The notes beneath the pieces are model-generated. The model did no database searches. It was not told the origin of the DNA and was given only the letters and a program-made list of their open reading frames with translations. A DNA stretch of 64,000 nucleotides, from contig NZ_JAJVKV010000001.1 of NCBI RefSeq assembly GCF_024198175.1, positions 1,364,001 through 1,428,000 on the forward strand, read 5' to 3'. How positions within the stretch are numbered: the first letter of the stretch is position 1; each line of letters starts with the position of its first letter. This DNA is from Pyxidicoccus xibeiensis. GTDB taxonomy: Bacteria; Myxococcota; Myxococcia; Myxococcales; Myxococcaceae. This document shows positions 16,260-24,750 of the stretch, piece by piece. A program made the position numbers and the translations under genes.

Positions 16260-17108
16260 ATGAACCTCTACACCCTGCTCAAGAAGCCCTTCTTCAGCCG
16301 CTACCAGAAGCCGTGGAGCTGGCCCGCGGAGGCGGAAGCGGAGCGGGGAAGCTGGCGGCGCGTGGACCTGGACAACGGCCGGGGCGGGACGCTGGTGGGC
16401 CTCTTCGGTGAGTCCTCCTCCGGTCCCGCGCGGGCCACGGTGGTGTGCGCGCACCCGATGGGCGTGGAGGCCAAGGGCTTCTACCTGAAGCACGGCCACG
16501 CGCGGATGCTGCGCGAGAGCGGCTTCAACGTGCTGCTGTTCGACTTCAATGGCTTCGGCGAGAGCCCGGACGCGGACCTGCTCTATCCGGCGGACGTGCT
16601 CGCGGCCGCGAAGGGCGCGGCGGCGCTGGCACCGGGGCTGCCCGTCATGGGGCTGGGCGCTTCCTTCGGCGCGGCGTGGCTGGTGTGCGCGCTGGGACAG
16701 CAGGGCCACGGCATGACGGCAGCGGTGATGGAGTGCCCCTTCACCACGCTGGACGAGTACTGGGTCCGCTACAAGGTGGCCTTCGCGGTGCTGAAGGCGA
16801 GCAACGTGCTCATGCCCAGGCTGCTCGCGAAGCTGCGCCCGGTGGCGCGCGTGCGCGACGTGGCGGACGTGAAGGCCGTGCTCTTCATCTATGGCGGACA
16901 GGACTCCGTCACCCCGTCCTCCATGGGCGAGCGCCTGCTGGCCGCGTGCCCGCTGCCCCGCGAGCAGTGCTCGATGTGGGTGATTCCGGAGGCCAAGCAC
17001 ACGCGCGCGCTGACGGCCGCGCCCCAGGCCTACCGCGAGCGCGTGGTGGGGCTGTTCGAGTCCGCGCTCGCGCAGGCAGCGCCCCGCGCACAGCAGGCTC
17101 GCGGCTGA
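16260..17108 (+). CDS. Alpha/beta hydrolase
   Basis: 282 residues from the ATG at 16260. The fold is that of alpha/beta hydrolases: an oxyanion-side strand VVCAHPMGVEAKG, then LFDFNGFGESPD, the nucleophile elbow GLGASFGAA (Gly-Ala-Ser-Phe-Gly), an acid-side FIYGGQDSVTP and a late His in AKHTRAL. No signal peptide is present, so it is cytoplasmic. It resembles the serine-aminopeptidase/lysophospholipase-like group. It is transcribed divergently from the desaturase operon, so a lipid ester substrate is plausible but unproven. RidA follows 61 bases downstream. Confidence 0.75.
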   Translation: MNLYTLLKKPFFSRYQKPWSWPAEAEAERGSWRRVDLDNGRGGTLVGLFGESSSGPARATVVCAHPMGVEAKGFYLKHGHARMLRESGFNVLLFDFNGFGESPDADLLYPADVLAAAKGAAALAPGLPVMGLGASFGAAWLVCALGQQGHGMTAAVMECPFTTLDEYWVRYKVAFAVLKASNVLMPRLLAKLRPVARVRDVADVKAVLFIYGGQDSVTPSSMGERLLAACPLPREQCSMWVIPEAKHTRALTAAPQAYRERVVGLFESALAQAAPRAQQARG

Positions 17109-17169
17109 GGCGGCACCCATCCCGGGCCCGCGTCATTTCGCGGCCCGCGGGACTCTCTGGAGGACGCAC

Positions 17170-17562
17170 ATGACGTCGACGAAGCACCAGCCCATCGTCT
17201 CCCCCACCCTGCCCAAGCCCGCGGGGCCGTACTCGCCCGGCATGCAGCTGGACAGGCTGCTCTTCATCTCCGGCCAGGCCGCCACGGACCCGGCCACGGG
17301 GAAGCAGGCGGAGGGAATCGAGGCGCAGACGGAGCAGGTGCTGCGCAACCTGGAGCGCATCCTCGTGGCCGGCGGCTCCAGCCTGCAGCACGTGCTGCGC
17401 TGCGGCGTCTTCCTCACGGACATGGCGGAGTTCCCGCGGATGAACGCCGTCTACGAGCGCGTCTTCGGCGGCCACCGGCCCGCGCGCACCACCGTGCAGG
17501 TCTCCGCCCTCCCAAACGAGGGCCTGCGCGTGGAAATCGACTGCATCGCGTACGTGCCGTGA
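17170..17562 (+). CDS. ridA: RidA-family reactive intermediate (imine) deaminase
   Basis: 130 residues, normal for YjgF/YER057c/UK114 proteins. Key residues of active RidA are kept: Y21 (AGPYSPG), R106 (RPARTTVQV) and E122 (RVEIDCIA), plus GQAATDPATG. RidA homotrimers hydrolyse 2-aminoacrylate and related enamines that leak from PLP enzymes, protecting those enzymes. GGAGGA lies about 6 bases before the ATG. It may share a transcript with the upstream hydrolase. Confidence 0.85.
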   Translation: MTSTKHQPIVSPTLPKPAGPYSPGMQLDRLLFISGQAATDPATGKQAEGIEAQTEQVLRNLERILVAGGSSLQHVLRCGVFLTDMAEFPRMNAVYERVFGGHRPARTTVQVSALPNEGLRVEIDCIAYVP

Positions 17563-17953
17563 GCCCCCGGGGCGTACTGCCCGTGTCCCGGGCCACAACA
17601 GCCGCCCCTGGCGCGTCCGCGCACCCGGGCCCACAGGGCCTGCAGGACGGTGCAAGTGCCCGCGCCAGAACGACTTTCCGACCGTTCGGCACGGTGCGTC
17701 GACCGCTGGACGATGACCTGCGACTGGCAGACCTCTGGCCAGTTGGCAGGACAATCCCGAGTTTCTAAGTTAATCAGGAAGAAGCCGCCCTGACGTCGGT
17801 TCTCCGTGGCAGGAACGACGGGGCCGGGCTGCTTCTCCGAGGACGGCGCGCACCGCGCGCCGCCGCAGGGGTGGCCGGGAGGCCACCAGGGCAGCCCTCC
17901 TCACGCTCGGAGGGAGTCCCAGACCAGGGGTGCGAGGCGAGGGGCACCCACTG
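17563..17953. other. Convergent intergenic region with two GC-rich hairpins (17844-17887)
   Basis: No gene is visible in these 391 bases between the convergent RidA and small hypothetical genes. Two compact hairpins occur: CGGCGCGC (17844-17851) with GCGCGCCG (17855-17862), and GGTGGCC (17870-17876) with GGCCACC (17881-17887). Neither has a T-tract, so they are at best Rho-assisted or bidirectional stop structures. The stretch around 17760 (TTTCTAAGTTAATCAGG) is a short AT-rich island. Confidence 0.4.
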
Positions 17954-18403
17954 CTAGACGAGTTTGATGGGCATCATCGCGCCCGCCTCGAACTCCGGCG
18001 TGCGACGCAGCTGGTCCAGCACGCGCGGCGCGCAGCGCAGGTGGAGCATGGGCAGGGAGCCCGGCTCACTCACCGAACGCACGGCGCCCTGGAGCTGGTG
18101 CGCTTCAATCCAGCGCATGAAGCTCTGGTAGAAGCGCGCGCTCTCGGCCAGGCCGGACTGGTGCACCTCCGCCCGTGAGCGGAGCGGCGGAAGTGCGGGT
18201 GCATACGCGGGCGGAGCCTGGGGCTCCTCGCGCGGCATCACCGTCACGTCAATCCAGTCGGGTTGTACGTCCGCGCCCGCCGAGCCCGGCAATGGGCGCA
18301 CGTCCGCGCGGGCGGCAGCGCCCGGCATGGGGCGCACGCCCGAGCCAAACCTGGACAGAGCCTCGGCATACACGTCGCCCGGCTCGCCATTCTTCCTGCT
18401 CAT
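17954..18403 (-). CDS. Small hypothetical protein following a subtilisin-family protease gene
   Basis: 149 residues from ATG 18403, which has GGAGGAGA just upstream; the in-frame GTG at 18418 would sit on that ribosome site and is rejected. The first ~75 residues are low-complexity and proline-rich. The last ~70 form a compact domain ending SLPMLHLRCAPRVLDQLRR, TPEFEAGAMM. That pattern (strand, helix ending LRxTPEF) is reminiscent of the inhibitor-I9/propeptide fold of subtilisins. It starts 63 bases after the S8 protease gene in the same direction, so an inhibitor or folding-helper role is an attractive guess. I do not recognise the family. Confidence 0.55.
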   Translation of the reverse strand: MSRKNGEPGDVYAEALSRFGSGVRPMPGAAARADVRPLPGSAGADVQPDWIDVTVMPREEPQAPPAYAPALPPLRSRAEVHQSGLAESARFYQSFMRWIEAHQLQGAVRSVSEPGSLPMLHLRCAPRVLDQLRRTPEFEAGAMMPIKLV

Positions 18404-18466
18404 GGCCTTCTCCTCCACCGGGTCCGGCGCTCAACTGGCGCCGACCCCGGTATCAACCCACCGCCC

Positions 18467-19891
18467 TCACCTGAACACTGCCAGGCCCTTACCCGTCCGG
18501 TGTGTCCCCGAGCGAGGGAGCTTGACGGCATTGGCGAGGATCAAATCCCTCACCTCCGTCGCCGTCAAGTCAGGGGCACGGCAGCGGTACAGTGCTGCAA
18601 TACCCGCTACATAAGGCGCCGCCATGCTGGTGCCACTCATTCGCTCGTAGAACGCCTGGTTGTTGCAGCGCCGCTCCGTGGACGAATACACGTTCACTCC
18701 GTAACCCATGACATCAGGGACGACGCGCTTCTCCACCACACCGCTGGCGGAGAATGTGGCCACATTGCGCTCGAAGTCGACCGCGCCAACGGCCAGGGAC
18801 TCCGGAAAGGCGGCTGGATAACCAACCGCATCGGGTCCATTGTTGCCTGCCGCGACAACAGGCAGGACGTTGCTGTCGAGCAGGCGACGAATCATGGTCT
18901 GCAGCGCGCGCAGGTTGAGGCGGTAGTCGGCCTCGGAGATGCCGGGCGGCGGCGCCAGCGGGAAGCCGAGCGACAGATTCACGACCGCCGGGCGCATGGA
19001 GTTTTCAGGGCGGCTGAATTGATGCAGCAGCCACTCCATGCCGGCGGCCACGCGGCCGAGGCTGGTGCGGATGGTCTCCGATTCGATGACGGAGGCGACG
19101 TAGAGGTCCACCTCCGGGGCGACGCCGTGGTGAACGCCCGCGGCGATGCCGCACACGTGCGTGCCGTGGCCGTCCGGGTCGAAGCCGCGGATGTCACGAG
19201 CGGGGTTGTGCGGCGAGTTGGGGAACAGCGACACGTAACGGAACTGGATGACACGCGCAGCATGCTCCGGGTGGTCGGCGTCCACACCGGTGTCGAGGAT
19301 GCCGAGCATGACGCCGGCGCCGCGGATGCCCTGGGCGTGGGCCAGGGGGACGCCGCACTCGTCCGGCCACTCGCGCTGCGCGAGGGAGGACATGCCGCGG
19401 TTGCGCGGCCCCGTATTTCCGGCGGACACCGGGCCGGGGAAGGACAGGGGCACCACGTCGGGGATGAACTCGAACTCGCTCTCCAGCCGGCTGCGGGCCT
19501 CCTTCTCCGTGGCCTCCTCGTAGAAGTGGGCCATGGTGGCGCCGATGAGGGGCATGAAGCGGTAGCTGCCCGGCTCGGCGCCGGTCTGCTCGGAGACGGT
19601 GGCGCCCGGCATGGGCATCGTGGACGAGTCCGCGCCGCGCGTGCCGGCCCTGGCCTTCGCGCCCTTGCGGCGGCGCTTGCGCGGCTCCTCTACGCTCACC
19701 GCGGGACGCACGCCGGGCAGCGTGGCCGAGCGCAGGCCGAGCGCGGTCAGCGCGTCCGGCGCATTGTTCGCCGTGGAGAAGCGCAGCGCCGTCGTGCGCG
19801 GCAGCACGCGCTCTCCCTGCTCCGTGCCGCGAGGCCCCACGCGCGCCTGCGACTCGATGGACTCCTTTGGAACCAACAGGTAGGACTTCAT
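18467..19891 (-). CDS. S8 (subtilisin-like) serine protease without a signal peptide
   Basis: 474 residues from the ATG at 19891 (AAGGAG upstream). The catalytic triad is visible: D200 (GILDTGVDADH), H242 (DGHGTHVCG) and S422 (MSGTSMAAPYVAG), with the oxyanion Asn at 350 (AAGNNGPDAVG). About 180 residues precede the catalytic domain. They include a basic patch PRKRRRKGAKARAG and a stretch that may be a divergent propeptide. No secretion signal is seen, so the enzyme is cytoplasmic or exported by an unusual route. A small protein gene follows on the same strand. Confidence 0.8.
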   Translation of the reverse strand: MKSYLLVPKESIESQARVGPRGTEQGERVLPRTTALRFSTANNAPDALTALGLRSATLPGVRPAVSVEEPRKRRRKGAKARAGTRGADSSTMPMPGATVSEQTGAEPGSYRFMPLIGATMAHFYEEATEKEARSRLESEFEFIPDVVPLSFPGPVSAGNTGPRNRGMSSLAQREWPDECGVPLAHAQGIRGAGVMLGILDTGVDADHPEHAARVIQFRYVSLFPNSPHNPARDIRGFDPDGHGTHVCGIAAGVHHGVAPEVDLYVASVIESETIRTSLGRVAAGMEWLLHQFSRPENSMRPAVVNLSLGFPLAPPPGISEADYRLNLRALQTMIRRLLDSNVLPVVAAGNNGPDAVGYPAAFPESLAVGAVDFERNVATFSASGVVEKRVVPDVMGYGVNVYSSTERRCNNQAFYERMSGTSMAAPYVAGIAALYRCRAPDLTATEVRDLILANAVKLPRSGTHRTGKGLAVFR

Positions 19892-20501
19892 GGGTTGTCT
19901 ACTCCTTGGACTCCCTTGCACCGCCGGTCGCGTGAGGCGAGGACGCCCGGCACCAGGTTCGCTCCCGCCGCGTGTGGAGCCTCTCGCGTGCGGCGGGGAT
20001 GATGAGGGCGCGCACGTGGCGTCGTGCCCTCGACAGGGGTGGCGCGCGCGCACTTCCATCGCGTGGCGTCCACCGAAATGGGTGAATCCGGCCTCCACAG
20101 GTGCCGGGCGGAGACACACACGTCGACCTCGCGCGTGGCGGCGCGCTCGACGTGTGGTGGCTGTCTCCCCTGCTCCGGCATGCCCCTCACCCGCTCCCTG
20201 GAAAGTCCCCGGCCCACAGTGTCATTGGACAGGACGGGCCTGACAAAAAACCAAGGATTTCCCGTAGTAGACGCGCGAGACCCCCTGATTCGGTCCTAGC
20301 GGGTCTTCCTCGAACGTCTGGAAGTGGGAGTGATTCCCTCCTGGGTACGAGGAGAGTGCCAGCAGGCATACAGGCACGGTGTCTGCCAGCGGACCCCGGG
20401 GGCGGTGGGGGAGGGAAAGTCCGTGTTCCTACAAATGTTCGCCTCCGTCCCTCCGCCCGGCTAAAGGGAGGGACGTTCGCGCCGCCCAGGAGCCCTCAGA
20501 C
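19892..20501. other. Divergent intergenic region between protease and Lgt-like genes
   Basis: About 610 bases with no convincing gene. Short open frames here lack ribosome sites and have arginine-rich, shadow-like composition. An AT-richer segment at 20221-20280 (TCATTGGACAGG, CCTGACAAAAAACCAAGG) is the most promoter-like part and would drive the Lgt-like gene. No operator or terminator could be defined with confidence. Confidence 0.3.
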
Positions 20502-21299
20502 GTGATTCCCTACTGGCAAGCCCCCTCGCTCAAGCTGGGGCCCCTCACCATCGAGCCCTTCGGCGTCTTCGTCGCGCTGGGCATCATCCTGGCCGCTCGC
20601 CTGCTCGTCCGGAATGCAGAGAAGCAGGGGTTGGACCCGACGCCGCTCGCCGACTACGCGCCGTGGGGCGTGGGCATCGGCATCCTCGTGGGCCACTGGG
20701 TGCACCTGTTCTTCTACCACCCGGAGGAGCTGTCCAAGAGCCCGTTCCAGATACTCAAGGTCTGGGATGGGCTGTCGTCCTTCGGCGGACTGCTGGGCGG
20801 CATCATCGCCGCGGTGTTCTTCTTCCGGGCGCGCAAGCTGCGCTTCAACGACTACGCGGACGTGTTCGCGCTGGGCGTCGTGCCGGGCTGGGCGGTGGCC
20901 CGCCTGGGCTGCTTCGCGGTGCATGACCACCCGGGCGTGCGCACCGACTTCTTCCTCGCCGTCGCGTTCCCGGATGGTCCGCGGCACGACCTGGGCCTGT
21001 ACGACGCCGCGGTCCTCTTCCTGTTCACCGGCCTGCTGTATGCCCTGCGCAACGCGGGCGCGCTGAAGGGCAAGCTGCTGCCGCTGACGGCCGTGCTGTA
21101 CGCGGTGTCCCGCTTCCTCTTCGACTTCCTGCGCGCCACGGACCGGGCCTACGTCGACGCGCGCTACTTCGGGCTCACGCCCGCGCAGTACGGCTGCATC
21201 GCGCTGATTGCCTATGGCGTGTGGGGCCTGCTGCGGCGCTCGCCCGGCGGGGCCGCGGCGCCGCCGTCACCCTCGGGGACAATGCGCGCGGCGCGGTAG
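20502..21299 (+). CDS. Prolipoprotein diacylglyceryl transferase-like membrane protein (divergent Lgt)
   Basis: 265 residues from the GTG at 20502, chosen because AGGAG lies 9 bases upstream. About seven membrane helices and the Lgt landmarks LKVWDGLSSFGGLLGG and GWAVARLGCFAVHDHPG are present. True Lgt adds a diacylglyceryl group to the lipobox cysteine of prolipoproteins. Here the SFHGG histidine is replaced (SFGG) and the RxGNFxNxE signature reads RLGCFAVHD, so the conserved Asn and Glu differ. It may be a diverged paralog acting on a special set of lipoproteins, or a related transferase, rather than the housekeeping enzyme. Confidence 0.7.
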   Translation: MIPYWQAPSLKLGPLTIEPFGVFVALGIILAARLLVRNAEKQGLDPTPLADYAPWGVGIGILVGHWVHLFFYHPEELSKSPFQILKVWDGLSSFGGLLGGIIAAVFFFRARKLRFNDYADVFALGVVPGWAVARLGCFAVHDHPGVRTDFFLAVAFPDGPRHDLGLYDAAVLFLFTGLLYALRNAGALKGKLLPLTAVLYAVSRFLFDFLRATDRAYVDARYFGLTPAQYGCIALIAYGVWGLLRRSPGGAAAPPSPSGTMRAAR

Positions 21300-21407
21300 G
21301 GCGCTCGAGACGGCGGTAACATCGGCCCGGTGGCCTGGCGGACGGAAACGCCGGGGCCCCGGGCCGAGTCGTGTCCGGGGGGAGTTCTTCCCGTGGGAGG
21401 CTTCGGC

Positions 21408-22013
21408 ATGAAGGCGCTGGCATATGACGCGGTGATGACGCCGCTCGGGTGGCTGGGGCTCACCGCCGCCCGGAGGAAGCTGGTGCGCGGGCTGGCCGGC
21501 CGTGTGCTGGAGGTGGGCACCGGCACGGGCCTGGCGCTGCCGGGCTACCCGGACACCGTGACGTCCGTCACCGCCATCGACGTGGACGCGGAGGCGCTCG
21601 AGCGGGCCCGGAGGCGGCGTCCCGACGTCGAGCTGCTGCACGCCAGCGTGGAGCAACTGCCGTTTCCCGCCGCGTCGTTCGACGCCGTGGTGTCCAGCCT
21701 CGTCTTCTGCAGCGTGGATGCTCCGGCGACGGCGCTGGCCGAGGTGTTCCGCGTGCTGCGCCCCGGGGGCGAGCTGCGCATGCTGGAGCACGTGCGCGCG
21801 CCGTCCTCCGGGCTGGCCGCCGCGCAGGACCTGCTCACGCCCGCGTGGCAGCGGGTGACGGGCGGGTGCCGCCTCAACCGGGACACGTTCTTCCTCGTCC
21901 AGCAGGCCGGGTTCGAGGTGGTGCGGCGCGTCCAGCGGCTGCAGGGCATGAGCGAGCTCATCATGGCCCGACGGCCGCAGGCGGGCGCAGGCCGGAGAGC
22001 TTCCGGGGCGTGA
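21408..22013 (+). CDS. Class I SAM-dependent methyltransferase
   Basis: 201 residues from the ATG at 21408 with GGGAGG at a 7-base spacing. The SAM-binding motif I is VLEVGTGTGLALPGY, followed by AIDVDAEALERAR (motif II acidic residue), a LPFPAASFDAVVSS strand and a FRVLRPGGELRMLEH motif, as in UbiE/Methyltransf_11 enzymes. A small-molecule or lipid substrate is likely; none can be named. Its last 53 bases overlap the 3' end of the convergent ECF sigma factor gene. Confidence 0.8.
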   Translation: MKALAYDAVMTPLGWLGLTAARRKLVRGLAGRVLEVGTGTGLALPGYPDTVTSVTAIDVDAEALERARRRRPDVELLHASVEQLPFPAASFDAVVSSLVFCSVDAPATALAEVFRVLRPGGELRMLEHVRAPSSGLAAAQDLLTPAWQRVTGGCRLNRDTFFLVQQAGFEVVRRVQRLQGMSELIMARRPQAGAGRRASGA

Positions 22014-22953
22014 GCACCGAGTAGAGCTCGGCGATGCGCCCGTCCGCGCCCAGGTCCACGCGGACCACCGCGCGCGTGGCGAGCTTCGGGTCCTTCGCGG
22101 CCGCGAAGTCCGCCACCAGCGCCGGCAGCCCGTTGAGCATCTGGACCTCGAAGGCCGTCGGAGGGCCGCGCAGCTCCGCCAGCCGGAACAGGAAGTTGAG
22201 GACACGCTGCGCGCCGAGGACGGGATGGAGCGCCGCGCGGACCTCGCCGCCCCCGTCCGTCAGCGCGCGCACGTCGCTGGACAGCAGGGCCTCGGCCGTC
22301 GCCACGTCGCCCGACAGCAGGGCGCCCATGAAGGTCTCCAGGGCGACGCGGGTGCGCTCCTGGAGCGCCCGGGTGGGGATGCGGCGCGCGCGGTCGTACT
22401 CGGCCATGGCCGCGCGAGCCCGGTGGTGCACCACCTTCACGTTGGCCTCGGTCATCTCGAGGGCCTCGGCCACCTCGCGCACCGAGTAGTCGAACACGTC
22501 GCGCAGCAGCAGCACCGCGCGCTGCTTGGGCACCAGGGCCTCCAGCGCGAGGAGGAACGCGAAGGAGACGCTCTCCAGCAGCTCGTAGCGTCCCTCCGTC
22601 GAGCCGCCTCCCGGCAGCCTCGCCTCCACGCCCGGAGGGGTGTCCAGGTCCGAGGGCGCCTGGGCGTCCGCCGTCTCCAGCGGGGAGGGCAGCCAGGTGC
22701 CCACGTAGCCCTCGCGCCGGCGGCGGCGCAGGTGGTCCCGGGCCAGGTTCACCGCCACCCGCGTCAGCCAGGGGCGCAGCTCCTCCGTGCGGGCCGGGGG
22801 TGACGCCAGCGCCCGGGTGAAGGTCTCCTGCACCAGGTCGTCCGCGTCCGCCGCCACGCCCGTCATCCGGTAGCAGAGCCCCCAGAGGAAGCGCTCGTGC
22901 GCTCGCGCCGCCTCCGCGACCGCCCCCTGCCCCTGTCCGCCCTGGCGCTCCAT
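21961..22953 (-). CDS. ECF41-type RNA polymerase sigma factor (SigJ-like) with SnoaL-like C-terminal domain
   Basis: 330 residues. Region 2 (HERFLWGLCYRMTG, ADADDLVQETFTRAL) and region 4 (LPKQRAVLLLRD-like, YSVREVAEALEMTEANVKVVHHRAR) are followed by a ~130-residue C-terminal extension with a SnoaL-like fold. The extension has DGGGEV, close to the DGGGKV motif of ECF41, and ends near LTPRKLSGL, similar to its NPDKL motif. In ECF41 the extension replaces a separate anti-sigma factor and tunes activity. ECF41 genes usually sit beside an oxidoreductase, epimerase or decarboxylase; here an FAD oxidoreductase lies 3 bases upstream on the same strand. The 3' end overlaps the methyltransferase gene tail-to-tail. 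Confidence 0.85.
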   Translation of the reverse strand: MERQGGQGQGAVAEAARAHERFLWGLCYRMTGVAADADDLVQETFTRALASPPARTEELRPWLTRVAVNLARDHLRRRRREGYVGTWLPSPLETADAQAPSDLDTPPGVEARLPGGGSTEGRYELLESVSFAFLLALEALVPKQRAVLLLRDVFDYSVREVAEALEMTEANVKVVHHRARAAMAEYDRARRIPTRALQERTRVALETFMGALLSGDVATAEALLSSDVRALTDGGGEVRAALHPVLGAQRVLNFLFRLAELRGPPTAFEVQMLNGLPALVADFAAAKDPKLATRAVVRVDLGADGRIAELYSVLTPRKLSGLRPPAAVGP

Positions 22954-22956
22954 GCG

Positions 22957-24267
22957 CTATGCCCCCGCCGCGCGGCGCGGCTGTTCGCGCTGACTCCGGG
23001 TGAGCGAGGCCGCCACGGACTCGGCGCTGGCGAAGGACGCGTCCGCGAGCATCCCCTCCGGGCCCACCCAGTCCCCTACCCTGTACAGTCCGCTCACGTG
23101 CGGCACCTGCGCCGGGGGCCTGCCGGCCAGCCCGCCCGTCGCCACCGTGGGCAGCCGGTGGCTCACCCGCAGGTCGGGCCGGAAGCGCCGCGCCACCACG
23201 TGCATCCGCCAGCCCGGCTGCAGCACGTCCATCACCGCCTCCAGGTCCGCCTCGCTCGCCGTGTCGTCCGCGCCGGTCAGGTACTTCATCACGTGCACCA
23301 TCGCGCCTCCCTCCGGCGCCAGCCCCGAGGCCGCCGCGGAGTGCACCGAGACGTACCACGGGCCGTCGATTCCGAGCGCGAACAGGGCCTCCGGCTTCGG
23401 CAGTCGCGACAGGCCCAGCTCCAGCGTCGCGGCGCGGACCGAGACCGACTCCACTGCCTCCTTCGCGAGCACGGCGTCCCCGGGCACCAGCGCCGCCACG
23501 TCCGCCGGGCCGCCCGCCACCACCACCGCGTCCACGTCGTGCACCGTGCCGTCCGCGAGGCGCACCCCGCGCACGGGGGCTCCCGCGCCCGGGCCCTGGC
23601 GGACGAGGGCTTCCACCTTCGCGGAGGTCTCCAGCCGCGCTCCCGCGTCGCGCGCGGCGGAGGCCAGCGCGTCCACCAGCGTGCTCCAGCCGCCGTCCAG
23701 GTAGCGCACGCCCGAGGCGAGGGCGAGCTGGATTTGCGAGAGCGCCGCGTCCGCGCTCAGGGCGTCATGGTCCGCGCAGTAGGAGCTCACCCGCGTCACC
23801 GCACCGACGAGCGCCCGGGCGTCGTCACGGGACAGGCGGGTGTTCATCCACTCGCGCATCGACATGCCGGACAGCGTGCGCGTGTCGATGCGGCCCACGC
23901 CCGCCAGCAGGCGCGCGAACTCCAGCTTCCCGGCCAGGCCGAGCAGGTCCGTCGTCATCAGCGACACGGGCCCGCGTGGCAGCGTGTGCAGCCGGCCCGC
24001 CTCGAGCGCGAAGCTGCCCGCGCCGGGAAGGCCGCCCTGGGGCTTCACGCCCAGCCGGCCGAGCACCCGCGCCGCCGCGCCTCCGAGGTACAGCGCGTGC
24101 GGGCCGAGGTTGAAGCGGAAGCCCTCCACCTCCGACGTCTGCGCCCGGCCGCCGAAGTGCTTCGCACGCTCGTACAGCGTCACCGTGTGGCCCTCGCGCG
24201 CCAGCAGCGCCGCCGCCGCGAGCCCTCCCACGCCTCCGCCCACCACCGCTATCCGGGTCGCCTGCAT
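22957..24267 (-). CDS. FAD-dependent oxidoreductase (phytoene desaturase/amine oxidase-like)
   Basis: 436 residues from the ATG at 24267 (GGAGGAC 5 bases upstream). It opens with a Rossmann dinucleotide motif VVGGGVGGLAAAALLAREGH and ends with a GLYRVGDWVGPEGMLADASFASAESVA FAD-binding segment, as in NAD(P)-binding Rossmann/flavin amine oxidase and phytoene-desaturase-like proteins. It starts an operon with the ECF41 sigma factor, the classic partner arrangement for that sigma group, so it is probably the main target and functional partner of that regulator. Substrate unknown. Confidence 0.8.
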   Translation of the reverse strand: MQATRIAVVGGGVGGLAAAALLAREGHTVTLYERAKHFGGRAQTSEVEGFRFNLGPHALYLGGAAARVLGRLGVKPQGGLPGAGSFALEAGRLHTLPRGPVSLMTTDLLGLAGKLEFARLLAGVGRIDTRTLSGMSMREWMNTRLSRDDARALVGAVTRVSSYCADHDALSADAALSQIQLALASGVRYLDGGWSTLVDALASAARDAGARLETSAKVEALVRQGPGAGAPVRGVRLADGTVHDVDAVVVAGGPADVAALVPGDAVLAKEAVESVSVRAATLELGLSRLPKPEALFALGIDGPWYVSVHSAAASGLAPEGGAMVHVMKYLTGADDTASEADLEAVMDVLQPGWRMHVVARRFRPDLRVSHRLPTVATGGLAGRPPAQVPHVSGLYRVGDWVGPEGMLADASFASAESVAASLTRSQREQPRRAAGA

Positions 24268-24408
24268 GTCCGTCCTCCACGCTGGAGGCCCGGGGAAATT
24301 CCGGGCGTCCGACGGCTCCACGAAAGAGGGGGGCGAAAGGTTACACGGGGGTGAAAAGAGGGCCGGAGCGGGCGGGCGGGGACCGGAGTAGAACGGTGGT
24401 TCCAGACC

Positions 24409-24741
24409 ATGCGTTCGTCCCGACCCTCCGGCTCGACCCGCTCACGGGCTTTCCCGAAGGCCCGTGCCTCCGGCGCGGGCACCACGGCCTCGCTGTTGAA
24501 CCTGGGCACGCGCACCTCCGAGCGGCTGCGCACCGTGGGCATCGCGGACGAGGCCACGCTGCGCGCCGTGGGCGCCACCGAGGCGTACCGCCGGCTCAAG
24601 GCCGCGTTCCCGAGGCAGGTGAGCGCCGTGGCCCTGTATGCCCTGCACGGCGCGCTCACGAACACGCACTGGAATGACTTCCCACCCGAGGTGAAGGCGC
24701 AGATGCGGGCCCGGGCGGAGGGCCATGACGACGAATCATGA
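24409..24741 (+). CDS. TfoX C-terminal domain protein
   Basis: 110 residues. After a basic, low-complexity N-terminus of ~28 residues, the rest matches the TfoX/Sxy C-terminal domain: LLNLGTRTSERLRTVGI, LRAVGATEAYRRLKA and LYALHGALTNTHWNDFPPEVKA. In gamma-proteobacteria TfoX controls competence, but stand-alone C-terminal domains are widespread small helix-hairpin-helix-like proteins without proven function. It is convergent with the next gene (10 bases between stops). Confidence 0.7.
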   Translation: MRSSRPSGSTRSRAFPKARASGAGTTASLLNLGTRTSERLRTVGIADEATLRAVGATEAYRRLKAAFPRQVSAVALYALHGALTNTHWNDFPPEVKAQMRARAEGHDDES

Positions 24742-24750
24742 CGAGGCGCA

